DNA of 64,000 nt, taken from Saccharopolyspora ipomoeae (GTDB taxonomy: Bacteria; Actinomycetota; Actinomycetes; Mycobacteriales; Pseudonocardiaceae). The notes under the pieces are model-generated. The model was not told where the DNA came from. It worked only from the letters and a program-made list of their open reading frames with translations, and searched no databases. The stretch is from the NCBI RefSeq assembly GCF_029952525.1, contig NZ_JASAOF010000005.1, positions 1 to 64,000 on the forward strand, in the 5' to 3' direction. This document shows positions 1-8,245 of this stretch, one piece after another. A program made the position numbers and the translations under genes. Position 1 is the first letter of the stretch; each line of letters opens with the position of its first letter.

Positions 1-1320
1 GTCGGGGTGGGGGCGGGCGAACAGGCCGATGACGCCCGCCGCCACCGCGGAGATCACGAACGAGGTCAGCGCGGCGCTCATCCAGGTCGGCACGGTGAAC
101 CCGACGGCCTCGCGGGCGCTGGTCCACAGCTGGGTCCACCAGCCGAGCTCACCCGGGTTGATCAGCTGGAACGTCGCGAAGCCCAGCAGCCAGGCCACGA
201 GCATTCCCCAGCGCGAGGGCGCTTCGGCGGAGACGTCCCACTCGCGGTTGCGGGCGTTGTGGAAGTAGTCCACGGCCAGCACGCCGAACATCGGCACGAA
301 CACCGAACCGATCAGCAGCAGGAAGTTGGAGAACTGCTCGATGTCCATCGTCAGCGCCGCCAGCGTGCTGATCGCGCCGACGATCAGGCTCAGCACGCGG
401 CGATCGGTGCTGGGGCGGAGGTTCTGGATGGACACCGCGGTGGAGTAGGTGTCGGCGAAGGACTGGTCGACCTCGCGCAGCACCAGCACCGCGAAGAACA
501 GCACGCCCAGCGGCGCGGCCAGCAGCGGGTCGAACGCCTTGTCGCCGTCGAAGCCGACCAGCGCCAGGCCGAGCAGGCCCAGCAGGTAGCAGGCGATCTG
601 GGTGATCGAGTAACCGACGGTCGCGGCGGTGAACGCGCCGCCCGCGGAGCGGGAGTGCCGCGAGTAGTCCGAGGCGACCGGCAACCAGGACACCGCCACG
701 GCCAGCGCCGCGTCGGCGCCCGGCCAGAAGCCCTCCCACGAGCCCTCGTGCATCGGCGGCAGCGGTTTCATCAGCAGCTGCACGAAGAAGTAGACCATCG
801 CGATGAGCACGGCGACGCTGACGTAGCGGCGCAGCAGTCGCAGCGCGCCGAGCGGGCGCAGCGTCAACGCGGTGGTGATCACCCCGGCGATGAGCACGTA
901 CAGCCACTGCGGGCCGCCGCCGAACAGCGCCTCGGCCCCCTGGGCGATCACCAGCAGTTCGAAGGTGCCCCAGCCGACCAGCTGCAGGATGTTGAGCGCG
1001 GTCGGCACGTAGGACAGGCGGGTGCCGAACAGGCCGCGCAGCAGCATCATCGCGGGAGCGCCGGTGCGCGCGCCCGGGATGGCGGCGATGCCGACCATGA
1101 TGCTGCCGAGCACGGTGCCGACGACGGTCGCGGTGACCGCCGCGGCGAACGACAGCTGCGGCACTCCGGCCGGTGCGAGCACCGCCAGCGCGCCGCTGAA
1201 GCCCAGCAGGCTCACGCCGAGGTTGCCCCAGAACGCGCCCTGGTCTAGCACTCCCAGGGTTTTCGGCGCCGGTTCGTCCAGGGTGTTCGGAACTTCGGAC
1301 AGCTCGACGTCATGCGTCAT
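1..1320 (-). CDS. cytX: NCS1-family transporter, CytX-type (hydroxymethylpyrimidine uptake), C-terminus cut by window edge
   Basis: The frame is open from an ATG at 1320 to base 1, so 440 residues are visible and the C-terminus lies outside. The translation is a run of hydrophobic helices (about 11) with the N-terminal Gly/Pro-rich helix pattern of NCS1 nucleobase transporters, including GAFWGNLGVSLLGF near residue 30 and a conserved Ser-Asp-Tyr-Ser-Arg stretch near residue 220. The family imports purines, pyrimidines, thiamine or allantoin with H+ or Na+. The TPP riboswitch directly upstream narrows the likely substrate to the thiamine pyrimidine precursor HMP, as in the CytX subgroup. Shine-Dalgarno GGGAG lies 6 nt before the ATG. 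Family is certain; substrate is inferred from regulation. Confidence 0.88.
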   Translation of the reverse strand, partial: MTHDVELSEVPNTLDEPAPKTLGVLDQGAFWGNLGVSLLGFSGALAVLAPAGVPQLSFAAAVTATVVGTVLGSIMVGIAAIPGARTGAPAMMLLRGLFGTRLSYVPTALNILQLVGWGTFELLVIAQGAEALFGGGPQWLYVLIAGVITTALTLRPLGALRLLRRYVSVAVLIAMVYFFVQLLMKPLPPMHEGSWEGFWPGADAALAVAVSWLPVASDYSRHSRSAGGAFTAATVGYSITQIACYLLGLLGLALVGFDGDKAFDPLLAAPLGVLFFAVLVLREVDQSFADTYSTAVSIQNLRPSTDRRVLSLIVGAISTLAALTMDIEQFSNFLLLIGSVFVPMFGVLAVDYFHNARNREWDVSAEAPSRWGMLVAWLLGFATFQLINPGELGWWTQLWTSAREAVGFTVPTWMSAALTSFVISAVAAGVIGLFARPHPD

Positions 1321-1324
1321 CGAC

Positions 1325-1410
1325 AGCTCCCTACGCCGGCATTATCCGGACAGGTTCTGCGGTCGGTGGCGCGCGATCTGCCACCCTCTCAGCCCGGTGC
1401 GCCCGAGCTC
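1325..1410 (-). promoter_or_regulatory. TPP riboswitch (THI box)
   Basis: On the minus strand the conserved THI-box blocks occur in order: CTGAGAGGG in the pyrimidine-sensing arm, then ACCGCAGAACCTG, then CCGGATAATGCCGGCGTAGGGA. The final GGGAG of the aptamer is also the Shine-Dalgarno of the transporter start at 1320, so TPP binding would hide the ribosome site; this points to translational control. The short closing helix is AGCT paired with AGCT. Confidence 0.93.
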
Positions 1411-1461
1411 CCGCGTGGATAAGTCGAGCAGACCCTACCTGATCGGGTGACGCGTTGTCCG

Positions 1462-3003
1462 TCAGTGCCTCCGGTTCCCGAACAACCCCCGGGTGACCTC
1501 GCGGCCCACGGCGCTGGCGGCGGAGCGGAAGAACGAGCGCACGGCGGGGTTCTCCATCGCCTTCTGGAACATCCCGGCCTCCTCGCGCTCCCGCTGCTCC
1601 GGCACCTCCCCGTCGGGTGCGGAGGCCGGCTCTCCGGTCCGCCCGGCGGTGGGTTCGGCGACCTTCTCGGCGAGCTTCTCGTAGGCCGACTCGCGATCGA
1701 TCGTCTCGGCGTACTTGGCGTGCAGGTCCGAGGACTGCGCGGCCTCCCGCACGGCGTCCTCGCCGATGCTGCCCATCAGCGAGCGCGGTGGCCGCAGCCG
1801 CGTCCAGGCCACCGGCGTCGGCGCACCGGTCTCGGAGAGCACGGTCACGATGGCCTCGCCGATGCCGAGGGTGGTGAGCGCCTGGTCGAGCCGGTAGTGC
1901 TCGGTGGTCGGGTAGGTCTTGACGGTGCGGGCGAGCGCCTTCTGGTCCTCGGGGGTGAAGGCGCGGATGGCGTGCTGGATGCGCGCGCCGAGCTGGGACA
2001 GCACCGGGTTGGGCAGGTCGGTGGGCAGCTGGGTGCAGAAGAAGACGCCGACGCCCTTGGAGCGGATGAGCTTCACGGTCTGCTCGATGCGGTCCAGGAA
2101 CGCCTTGGAGGCGTCGTTGAACAGCAGGTGCGCCTCGTCGAAGAAGAACACGAGCTTGGGCCGGTCCAGGTCTCCGGCCTCGGGCAGCTCCTCGAACAGC
2201 TCGGCCAGCAGCCACATCAGGAAGGTGGAGAACAGCACCGGGTTGGCCTGCACGTCGTCGAGTTCGAGCAGGTTGACCACGCCCTTGCCCTCGACCTGCC
2301 GCAGCAGGTCGGAGACGTCGAGCTCCGGTTCGCCGAAGAACTCGTCACCGCCCTGGGCCTCCAGGTTCGCCAGCGCGCGCAGGATCACCCCGGCGCTGGC
2401 CGCCGAGACACCGCCGATGCCCTTGAGGTCCTCCTTGCCCTCGTCGCTGGTGAGGTACTGGATGACCGAGCGCAGGTCCTTGGTGTCCAGCAGCGCCAGG
2501 CCGCGCTGGTCGGCCCAGTGGAAGATCAGACCGAGGGTGGATTCCTGGGTGGCGTTGAGCCCGAGCACCTTCGACAGCAGCAGCGGCCCGAAGCTGGTGA
2601 TCGACGCCCGGATCGGCACGCCGCGCCCGCCGGTGCCCAGCGACAGGAACTGCGCCGGGTAGGACGAGGCCTGCCAGTCGTCTCCGACGTCCTGGGCGCG
2701 GGCGGCCAGCTTCTCCCCGCCCTCCCCCGGCCGGGCCAGGCCCGACAGGTCGCCCTTGATGTCGGCGAGCACCACCGGGACCCCGGCTTCGGAGAGCTGC
2801 TCGGCCAGCAGCTGCAGCGTCTTGGTCTTGCCCGTGCCGGTGGCCCCGGCGACCAGGCCGTGCCGGTTGAGGGTCGCCAGCGGGATCCGCACGGCGGCCT
2901 GGGCATCGGCCTCGTTGTCGATGACGACCGCGCCGAGGTCGACGGCGGCGCCCCCGGTGTCGTATCCGGACGCGATCTGCTGGGCAGCGCTGTTGTCGGT
3001 CAC
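1462..3003 (-). CDS. HerA-like / DUF853 (YjgR-type) P-loop ATPase
   Basis: A 513-residue protein of the HerA/FtsK-like ATPase superfamily, DUF853 branch. Walker A is GATGTGKT at residues 53-60 and Walker B is FFFDEAH near residue 320. The C-terminal quarter is charged and linker-like (PEQREREEAG) before a short basic tail. The start is the GTG at 3003, because GGAGGAG sits about 6 nt upstream; the longer frame to 3090 has no such site. The role of the family is not established; relatives are assumed to be DNA-translocating or helicase-like. It stands alone, transcribed away from the lar genes. Confidence 0.85.
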   Translation of the reverse strand: MTDNSAAQQIASGYDTGGAAVDLGAVVIDNEADAQAAVRIPLATLNRHGLVAGATGTGKTKTLQLLAEQLSEAGVPVVLADIKGDLSGLARPGEGGEKLAARAQDVGDDWQASSYPAQFLSLGTGGRGVPIRASITSFGPLLLSKVLGLNATQESTLGLIFHWADQRGLALLDTKDLRSVIQYLTSDEGKEDLKGIGGVSAASAGVILRALANLEAQGGDEFFGEPELDVSDLLRQVEGKGVVNLLELDDVQANPVLFSTFLMWLLAELFEELPEAGDLDRPKLVFFFDEAHLLFNDASKAFLDRIEQTVKLIRSKGVGVFFCTQLPTDLPNPVLSQLGARIQHAIRAFTPEDQKALARTVKTYPTTEHYRLDQALTTLGIGEAIVTVLSETGAPTPVAWTRLRPPRSLMGSIGEDAVREAAQSSDLHAKYAETIDRESAYEKLAEKVAEPTAGRTGEPASAPDGEVPEQREREEAGMFQKAMENPAVRSFFRSAASAVGREVTRGLFGNRRH

Positions 3004-3192
3004 CGCAGTCTCCTCCCGTCGGCACGTTCCTCCCGGAAGGTAGGTCGATAACGCCGCCTCCCCCGGGAGAGCCACTCGGTCGGGGGACACGTCGGCGAGT
3101 CCGGCACTAGCACTCCGAACGGGGCCCCAACAGGCTCGTTGACCACCGGAAAGATCTCGTTCGCGGGCATGGGACGCGTCGCCCGCACGAGT

Positions 3193-3210
3193 TAAGGTCT
3201 GGTCAGACCA
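3193..3210 (+). promoter_or_regulatory. Probable promoter -10 with FadR/LldR-type operator ahead of larE
   Basis: TAAGGT at 3193-3198 resembles a -10 box. Immediately downstream, overlapping the expected start of transcription, is the perfect odd palindrome TGGTC-A-GACCA (3200-3210). This matches the TGGTNNNACCA core used by FadR/PdhR/LldR-type GntR regulators. No convincing -35 box is seen. The regulator is not adjacent. Confidence 0.55.
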
Positions 3211-3242
3211 CCTGGGTACCGCCGTGCGTGAGGAGTGAGGTC

Positions 3243-4061
3243 GTGACCGGTTTGGACCGCCTGCGGGCTCGTGTCGGCACCGAGGAAGCCCTGGTCGTGG
3301 CGTTCTCCGGTGGCGTGGACTCGGCGCTGCTGGCCGTGGTGGCGCACCAGGTGCTGGGCTCGCGGATGCTCGCGGTCACCGCCGTGTCGCCGAGCCTGGC
3401 CGCCGAGGAGCGCAGGCAGGCGAAGCGCTTCGCGCGCGAGCACGGCTTCGCCCACGTCGAGGTCTGCACCGACGAAGCCGACCGCCCGGAGTACGCGGCC
3501 AACGACGGAAACCGCTGCTACCACTGCAAGTCCGCGCTCTTCGACGCACTGGAACCGCTGGCGGCGACGATGGGCGCGCGCATCGCGCTGGGCACCAATG
3601 TGGACGACCTGGGCGATCACCGGCCGGGCCAGCGGGCGGCGGCGCACCGGGGCGCGGTCGCGCCGATGGTCGACGCGGGGTTGACCAAGGACGAGGTGCG
3701 CGAGGCCAGCGCCGCGCTCGGACTGTCCACTGCGGACAAACCAGCGGCGGCGTGCCTGGCCTCCCGCGTCGCCTACGGCGATCCGGTGACACCGGAGGTG
3801 CTGGCCCGGATCGAGCGCGCCGAGGCCGCCGTCCACGACCTCGGGTTCCCGGTGTGCCGGGTCCGGGCGCACGGGCAGGGCACGGTGGCGCGCCTGGAGG
3901 TGCCGTCCGAGGACATCGACCGCGCTGCCGCGCTGCACGCCGAGCTCGACGCCGCCGGCCGGGACGCGGGTTTCGACTTCTGCGCGCTGGACATGGCGGG
4001 CTTCACCAGCGGCCGGATGAACGTGCTGCTGCCGCTGCTTCCCACCCGGACCGCGTCATGA
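3243..4061 (+). CDS. larE: LarE, ATP-dependent sacrificial sulfur transferase
   Basis: A 272-residue PP-loop enzyme that adenylates and then thiolates the pyridinium precursor of the nickel-pincer nucleotide (NPN) cofactor. The PP-loop is SGGVDS at residues 22-27. A CYHC pair at residues 92-95 and a third Cys at 171 in KPAAACLASR are visible; Cys171 lies where LarE proteins carry the sulfur-donating cysteine, and three cysteines would also suit the 4Fe-4S subtype. The GTG at 3243 is chosen because GAGGAG lies 7 nt upstream; an in-frame GTG at 3228 is less well placed. Its stop overlaps the larB start as ATGA. Confidence 0.92.
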   Translation: MTGLDRLRARVGTEEALVVAFSGGVDSALLAVVAHQVLGSRMLAVTAVSPSLAAEERRQAKRFAREHGFAHVEVCTDEADRPEYAANDGNRCYHCKSALFDALEPLAATMGARIALGTNVDDLGDHRPGQRAAAHRGAVAPMVDAGLTKDEVREASAALGLSTADKPAAACLASRVAYGDPVTPEVLARIERAEAAVHDLGFPVCRVRAHGQGTVARLEVPSEDIDRAAALHAELDAAGRDAGFDFCALDMAGFTSGRMNVLLPLLPTRTAS

Positions 4062-4720
4062 CGGGCTTCACCGATCTCGGCTACGCCCGCGTCGACACCG
4101 ACCGCGAGTCCCGCCAGGGCCTGCCCGAGGTCGTCTACGGCCCGGGCAAGCGCCCGGAGGAGATCACCGGCATCGTCACCGAACTGCTGTCGCGCGGCAC
4201 CGGCCCGGTCCTGGTCACCCGGGTCGACCCGGAGGTCGCCGAGCAGGTGCGGGTTCCCGGCGGCGACTACGACGAGACGGCCCGGCTGCTGGTCTGGCGG
4301 CCCGCCGCGGACCGGGGTTTCCGGGTGTGCGTGGCCACCGCGGGCACCTCGGACTGGCCGGTCGCGGCCGAGGCCGAGGCGGTCGCGTCGGCGATCGGCC
4401 TGCGCACGCACGTGATCCGCGACGTGGGCGTGGCCGGCATCCACCGGCTGCTGGCGGCGAGCGAGGACCTGCAGGCGGCCGATGCGGTCATCGTGGTCGC
4501 GGGCATGGAGGGCGCGCTGGCCAGCGCCGTGGGCGGGCTGGTGGCCTGCCCGGTGATCGCGGTGCCGACCTCGACCGGCTACGGCGCCTCGCTGGAGGGC
4601 GTGACGGCGCTGCTGGCGATGCTGACCTCCTGCGCCGCCGGGCTGACGGTGGTCAACATCGATTCGGGCTTCTCCGCCGCGATGGCCGCGCACCGACTGG
4701 CCGCGGTGGCGCGGCGATGA
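4058..4720 (+). CDS. larB: LarB, pyridinium-3,5-biscarboxylic acid mononucleotide synthase
   Basis: A 220-residue protein of the PurE-like carboxylase family that carboxylates and hydrolyses nicotinic acid adenine dinucleotide, the first step to the NPN cofactor. Typical LarB features are an N-terminal GYARVDTDR segment, the central VATAGTSD motif near residue 92 and a C-terminal TSTGYGASLEG block. It starts inside the larE stop codon and ends inside the larC start (both ATGA), so the three genes are translationally coupled. Confidence 0.92.
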   Translation: MTGFTDLGYARVDTDRESRQGLPEVVYGPGKRPEEITGIVTELLSRGTGPVLVTRVDPEVAEQVRVPGGDYDETARLLVWRPAADRGFRVCVATAGTSDWPVAAEAEAVASAIGLRTHVIRDVGVAGIHRLLAASEDLQAADAVIVVAGMEGALASAVGGLVACPVIAVPTSTGYGASLEGVTALLAMLTSCAAGLTVVNIDSGFSAAMAAHRLAAVARR

Positions 4721-5853
4721 TCCTCTGGATCAACCCGGCGACCGGCGTGTCCGGGGACATGCTGCTGGGCGCGCTGCTCGGCCTCGGCGCGCCGCTGCCC
4801 CGGGTGCGCACCGCGATCGAGTCGACCGGCCTGACCGGCTGGTCGCTGAACTCCGAGCAGGTCCAGGTCGACGGGATCTCGGCGACCCGCGCCGCGGTGG
4901 AGGTCGACGACGACGCCCCGGAGCGCCACGCCGCCGAACTGATCCGGCTCGCCTCCCGCGCTCGACCGGAACCCGTTGCGGAGATGGCGGTTTCAGCGAT
5001 CGAGGCGATCGCGCGGGTGGAGGGCGCGCTGCACGACCGGGACCCGGCAGAGGTGCACCTGCACGAGGTCGGCGGCCTGGACACCGTCGTCGACACCGTC
5101 GGGGTCGCGGCCGCGCTGCACGCCCTGTCGATCACCGCGGTGCACTCGGCCCCGATCGCCCTGGGCTCGGGAACGGTCCGCTGCGCGCACGGCGTGCTGC
5201 CCGCCCCGGCCCCGGCGACGCTGCGCCTGCTGGAGGGCGCGTCGGTGGTCGGCGCCGATCTCGCCGGGGAGACGGTGACCCCGACCGGGGCCGCGCTGAT
5301 CTCGGCGATGGGCGCGCGATTCACCCCTCCCCCGGCGATGACGCTGGGCGCGACGGCCTACGGCGCGGGCAGCAAGCGGTTCCCGCAGCGCCCGAACGTC
5401 CTGGCGGCGTCGCTGGGCTCGCCGCCGGCCGAGTCGCGCACGATGGTCGTGGTGGAGTGCACGGTCGACGACGTCACCGGCGAGACCCTGGGCCACCTGG
5501 TGGAGCGGCTGCTGGAGGCCGGTGCGGCCGACGCGTGGACGAGCCCGGCGACGATGAAGAAGTCCCGACCGGCCCACGTCCTGCACGTCCTGTGCGCCCC
5601 GGGACTGGAGGAGGCGCTGACCGCCCTGGTCCTCGCCGAGACCGGTTCGCTGGGCGCACGTCGCCACGAGGTCCGGCGCACCGCGCTGCCCCGCAGCACC
5701 ACGACCGTTGTCGTGCAGGGGCATGCCATCCGCGTCAAGCACGGCCCGCACCGCAGCAAGCCCGAGCACGACGACGTCGCCGCGGCCGCCCGAGCCCTCG
5801 ACCTCCCCCTCCGCGAGGTCGCCGCGATGGCCCTCGAAGCCACCCGCGACTGA
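4717..5853 (+). CDS. larC: LarC, nickel insertase for the pincer cofactor
   Basis: A 378-residue CTP-dependent cyclometallase that inserts nickel into the pincer ligand. The N-terminus has the family start INPATGVSGDMLLGA; a conserved EVHLHEVGGLDT block near residue 112 supplies acidic and His residues; the C-terminal half contains VECTVDDVTGE and MKKSRPAH. In Lactobacillus plantarum LarC is produced by a programmed frameshift between two frames; here it is one continuous frame. This is the last gene of the lar operon, and no larA (lactate racemase apoenzyme) is present in the window. Confidence 0.92.
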   Translation: MILWINPATGVSGDMLLGALLGLGAPLPRVRTAIESTGLTGWSLNSEQVQVDGISATRAAVEVDDDAPERHAAELIRLASRARPEPVAEMAVSAIEAIARVEGALHDRDPAEVHLHEVGGLDTVVDTVGVAAALHALSITAVHSAPIALGSGTVRCAHGVLPAPAPATLRLLEGASVVGADLAGETVTPTGAALISAMGARFTPPPAMTLGATAYGAGSKRFPQRPNVLAASLGSPPAESRTMVVVECTVDDVTGETLGHLVERLLEAGAADAWTSPATMKKSRPAHVLHVLCAPGLEEALTALVLAETGSLGARRHEVRRTALPRSTTTVVVQGHAIRVKHGPHRSKPEHDDVAAAARALDLPLREVAAMALEATRD

Positions 5854-5899
5854 ACCCCGGCCACTACCGTGGTCCCGTCGGTCGACGACTGGGGGAGCC

Positions 5900-6883
5900 A
5901 TGTCCGGGAAGAGTGGACGCGCCCGCCGGATCTGGGCCGCGATCGGGGTCACCGCGGTCGCGGTGCTGGTGGCGGCCGCCGTCCTGCTGCGCGCACCGTC
6001 TCCGGTCGGGCACTGGAACTCCCGGGAGGGGCACTCGGCCTTCATGGCCGACTACGGCCTGGCGTGGCAGGCCATGCCACCGCCCGCCCGGGTCCTGGAC
6101 GTGCGCACGGGTTTCGGCGTCGTGCGGGTCTACCGGTTCGACGGCACCGGGCCCACCCGCGCGCAGCACCCGTTCGTGCTGCTGCCCGGCCGGTCCTCCC
6201 CCAGTCCCGCCTGGGCGGACAACATGCCCTCGCTGCTCGGGCTCGGCGACGTCTACGTGGTCGACCTGCTCGGTGAGCCGGGCCTGAGCGTGCAGGAGGT
6301 TCCGATCGAGGACGCCGCGGACAACGCCGCCTGGCTCGACCAGACCCTGGCAGCGCTGCCCGAAGAGCGGTTCAGCCTGCTCGGCCTGTCCATCGGCGGG
6401 TGGACGGCGACCAACCTGGCCCTGCACTTCCCGCAGCGGGTGGCGAGCCTGGTGCTGATCGACCCCGCCCACACCTTCGGCGGCATTCCGCTCGGCACCG
6501 CGATCCGCGCCATCCCCGCCTCGGTGCCGTGGCTGCCCAAGGCGTGGCGGGACTCGTTCGCCTCCTACACCGCGGGTGGAGCTCCAGTCGGGGACGAGCC
6601 GATCGCCCGCATGACCGAGACCGCGATGCGCGCCTACACGATCAGGCTCCCGCAGCCGTCGCTGTTCCCGGAGCGAGACCTCGCCGCCCTGGACGCGCCC
6701 GTGCTGGCGGTGCTGGCCGGGCGGTCCGTCATGCACGACACCGCTGCCGCCGCCGAGGTCGCGGAACGAACGCTGCGACGCGGGCGCGTCGTGGTCTACC
6801 CGGAGGCCTCGCACGCGGTGGGTTCGGAGGAGGCGGAGGCGATCGCCGCCGAGATCGGCCGGTTCCTCGCCGAACAGCGCTGA
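5900..6883 (+). CDS. Membrane-anchored alpha/beta hydrolase
   Basis: A 327-residue protein. Residues about 10-31 form one hydrophobic segment preceded by Arg/Lys, giving either a membrane anchor or an uncleaved signal. The rest is an alpha/beta-hydrolase fold: nucleophile elbow GLSIGG near residue 165, a likely acid in the LVLIDPAHTF or later strands, and the catalytic His in ASHAV near the C-terminus. GGGGGAG lies 4 nt before the ATG. It follows larC by 46 nt on the same strand and could be cotranscribed, but nothing ties it to the cofactor. Substrate unknown. Confidence 0.8.
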   Translation: MSGKSGRARRIWAAIGVTAVAVLVAAAVLLRAPSPVGHWNSREGHSAFMADYGLAWQAMPPPARVLDVRTGFGVVRVYRFDGTGPTRAQHPFVLLPGRSSPSPAWADNMPSLLGLGDVYVVDLLGEPGLSVQEVPIEDAADNAAWLDQTLAALPEERFSLLGLSIGGWTATNLALHFPQRVASLVLIDPAHTFGGIPLGTAIRAIPASVPWLPKAWRDSFASYTAGGAPVGDEPIARMTETAMRAYTIRLPQPSLFPERDLAALDAPVLAVLAGRSVMHDTAAAAEVAERTLRRGRVVVYPEASHAVGSEEAEAIAAEIGRFLAEQR

Positions 6884-6887
6884 CCGA

Positions 6888-7730
6888 TCAGTGGAGGTCG
6901 CGCCACGGGTCGGACTTGCGGGCGAGCCTGCGGGCCAGGTTGGTCAGGCCGTAGGACTGCGGGTGCACCCGGCTGAGCTCGTCGAGGTCGATCGGCGTGG
7001 CCGCCGGGGCTCCGGGGCGGGCGCGCAGCGAGTAGGGAGCGATCATGGTCTGGCCGTAGGCGTTCCGGTTGACGTCGAGGAAGATGCGGTCGCCGCGCTT
7101 GTTCTTGCGCTGCTCGGTGGTGAGCCGGTCCGGATCGTCACGGGCCGCGCGGTCGGCGATCTCGCGGATCCACCCGCGCACCTCCTCGAAGTCGCGCGAG
7201 CCGTCCAGGGGTGCCGCGACGTGAAATCCCTTGCCCCCGGTGGTCTGCACGTGCGGATCGAGCCCGTCGTCGGTGAACAGCGCGCACGCCGAGCGCACGA
7301 CGCGGCGCAGCGTCGCGATCTCGACGCCGTCCGGCGGCGGGTCGATGTCGAGCACCGCCAGCACCGGATGCTCCAGATCGTCCGCAGTGGACAGTGCGAT
7401 GTGGATTTCCAGGGCGGCCTGATCGGCGAGGTGGAGCAGCGTCGCCTCGTCGTCGACGAGCACGTGGTGCACGGGAGGTCCACCACCGCGCTGCGGGACC
7501 TCCGCCCGCGCGATCCAGTCCGGGAAATGACTCGACGCTTCTTTCTGGAAGAACCCGTCGGCGTCGATGCCGTCCGGGAACCGCCGCAGCGTCGCCGGTT
7601 TGCCGCGCGCGTGCGCGACCAGCGGACCGGACACGGAGCGGAAGTGATCGAACACGTCTTGTTTCCGGAAAGAGTCTTGCGGGTAGAGCACCTTGTCCGG
7701 GTTGGACGGTGCCTCGTCGTGACGCGGCAT
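6888..7730 (-). CDS. Stand-alone LigD-type primase-polymerase (PolDom)
   Basis: A 280-residue archaeo-eukaryotic primase-type polymerase like the polymerase domain of bacterial NHEJ ligase LigD. The family signature NPDKVLYP lies near the N-terminus. The metal-binding acidic pair is in LDIDPP (about residue 145), the nucleotide-binding motif in TTGGKGFHV (about 180), and the third acid in FLDVNRN (about 225). No ligase or phosphoesterase domain is attached and no Ku gene is nearby. Such enzymes add nucleotides, often ribonucleotides, at breaks or gaps. The minus-strand gene converges with the hydrolase, leaving 4 nt between stops. Confidence 0.88.
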   Translation of the reverse strand: MPRHDEAPSNPDKVLYPQDSFRKQDVFDHFRSVSGPLVAHARGKPATLRRFPDGIDADGFFQKEASSHFPDWIARAEVPQRGGGPPVHHVLVDDEATLLHLADQAALEIHIALSTADDLEHPVLAVLDIDPPPDGVEIATLRRVVRSACALFTDDGLDPHVQTTGGKGFHVAAPLDGSRDFEEVRGWIREIADRAARDDPDRLTTEQRKNKRGDRIFLDVNRNAYGQTMIAPYSLRARPGAPAATPIDLDELSRVHPQSYGLTNLARRLARKSDPWRDLH

Positions 7731-7894
7731 GACCTCGTCCTACCCGGCCGCGCCGATCCCCAATCACCTGGTCGTGAGCAGCGTTCGCAGCACATCGTTA
7801 AAACATTCGGGTGACAACGGGAACCAACGGCCGCTGCATTTGTTCCTATTGGCTGTAAGCGGATTACGGCGAACGCCGAACAGGGAGAACCTCG
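7731..7894. other. Intergenic region between divergent genes
   Basis: This stretch separates the primase-polymerase from the small downstream gene. It is less GC-rich than its surroundings (GTTAAAACATTCGGG near 7798), as expected for divergent promoters. I see no clear operator or RNA element. Confidence 0.4.
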
Positions 7895-8119
7895 ATGCAG
7901 CAGCACGTGCACGCAGAACTCATCGGCGGCCCGGAGGACGGGCGATCGTTCATCATCCCGGCCGTCGACGCGGACTTACCGCTGGGCGAGTTCGCCTTCC
8001 CCTCGCCCCGCGACGGGGAGGACCCGTGCTCGCCCTACGCCTGCTACAACCGCCGCGACCAACGCCCGGACGGCGTGTGGCGCTACCAGTACGCCGGCGA
8101 GCAGAGCGTTGCCCCCTGA
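7895..8119 (+). CDS. Small hypothetical protein, 74 aa
   Basis: A short acidic, hydrophilic protein with no recognised domain and no membrane segment. It begins with a strand-like HVHAELIGGPEDGRSF pattern and ends with tyrosine-rich sequence (WRYQYAG); GGPxDG-type starts occur in small actinobacterial proteins of unknown function. Start ATG with GGGAGA about 7 nt upstream. A hairpin terminator follows 45 nt downstream, so it looks like a complete single-gene unit. Confidence 0.6.
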   Translation: MQQHVHAELIGGPEDGRSFIIPAVDADLPLGEFAFPSPRDGEDPCSPYACYNRRDQRPDGVWRYQYAGEQSVAP

Positions 8120-8164
8120 GAACCGTGAGTGATCACTTCGCCGGTAGCGGAGCCGGCGCCCCAG

Positions 8165-8192
8165 GTGGCGGAGGGGAATGCGACTCCGCCAC
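8165..8192 (+). terminator. Hairpin terminator after the small gene
   Basis: GTGGCGGAG (8165-8173) pairs perfectly with CTCCGCCAC (8184-8192) around a 10-nt loop. No T-run follows, as is usual in actinobacteria. Confidence 0.6.
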
Positions 8193-8245
8193 ATCAACAG
8201 CCCCTGGTCGGTCGGATCGTCGGCGGCGTGTGCCAAGCTGCGGCC

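Noticed and set aside
3725-3737. GTCCACTGCGGAC inside larE as another copy of the recurring palindrome
   Set aside because: It lies inside coding sequence and encodes conserved residues; probably chance.
4717-5853. Programmed frameshift in larC
   Set aside because: Known in Lactobacillus plantarum, but here both halves of LarC are in one frame.
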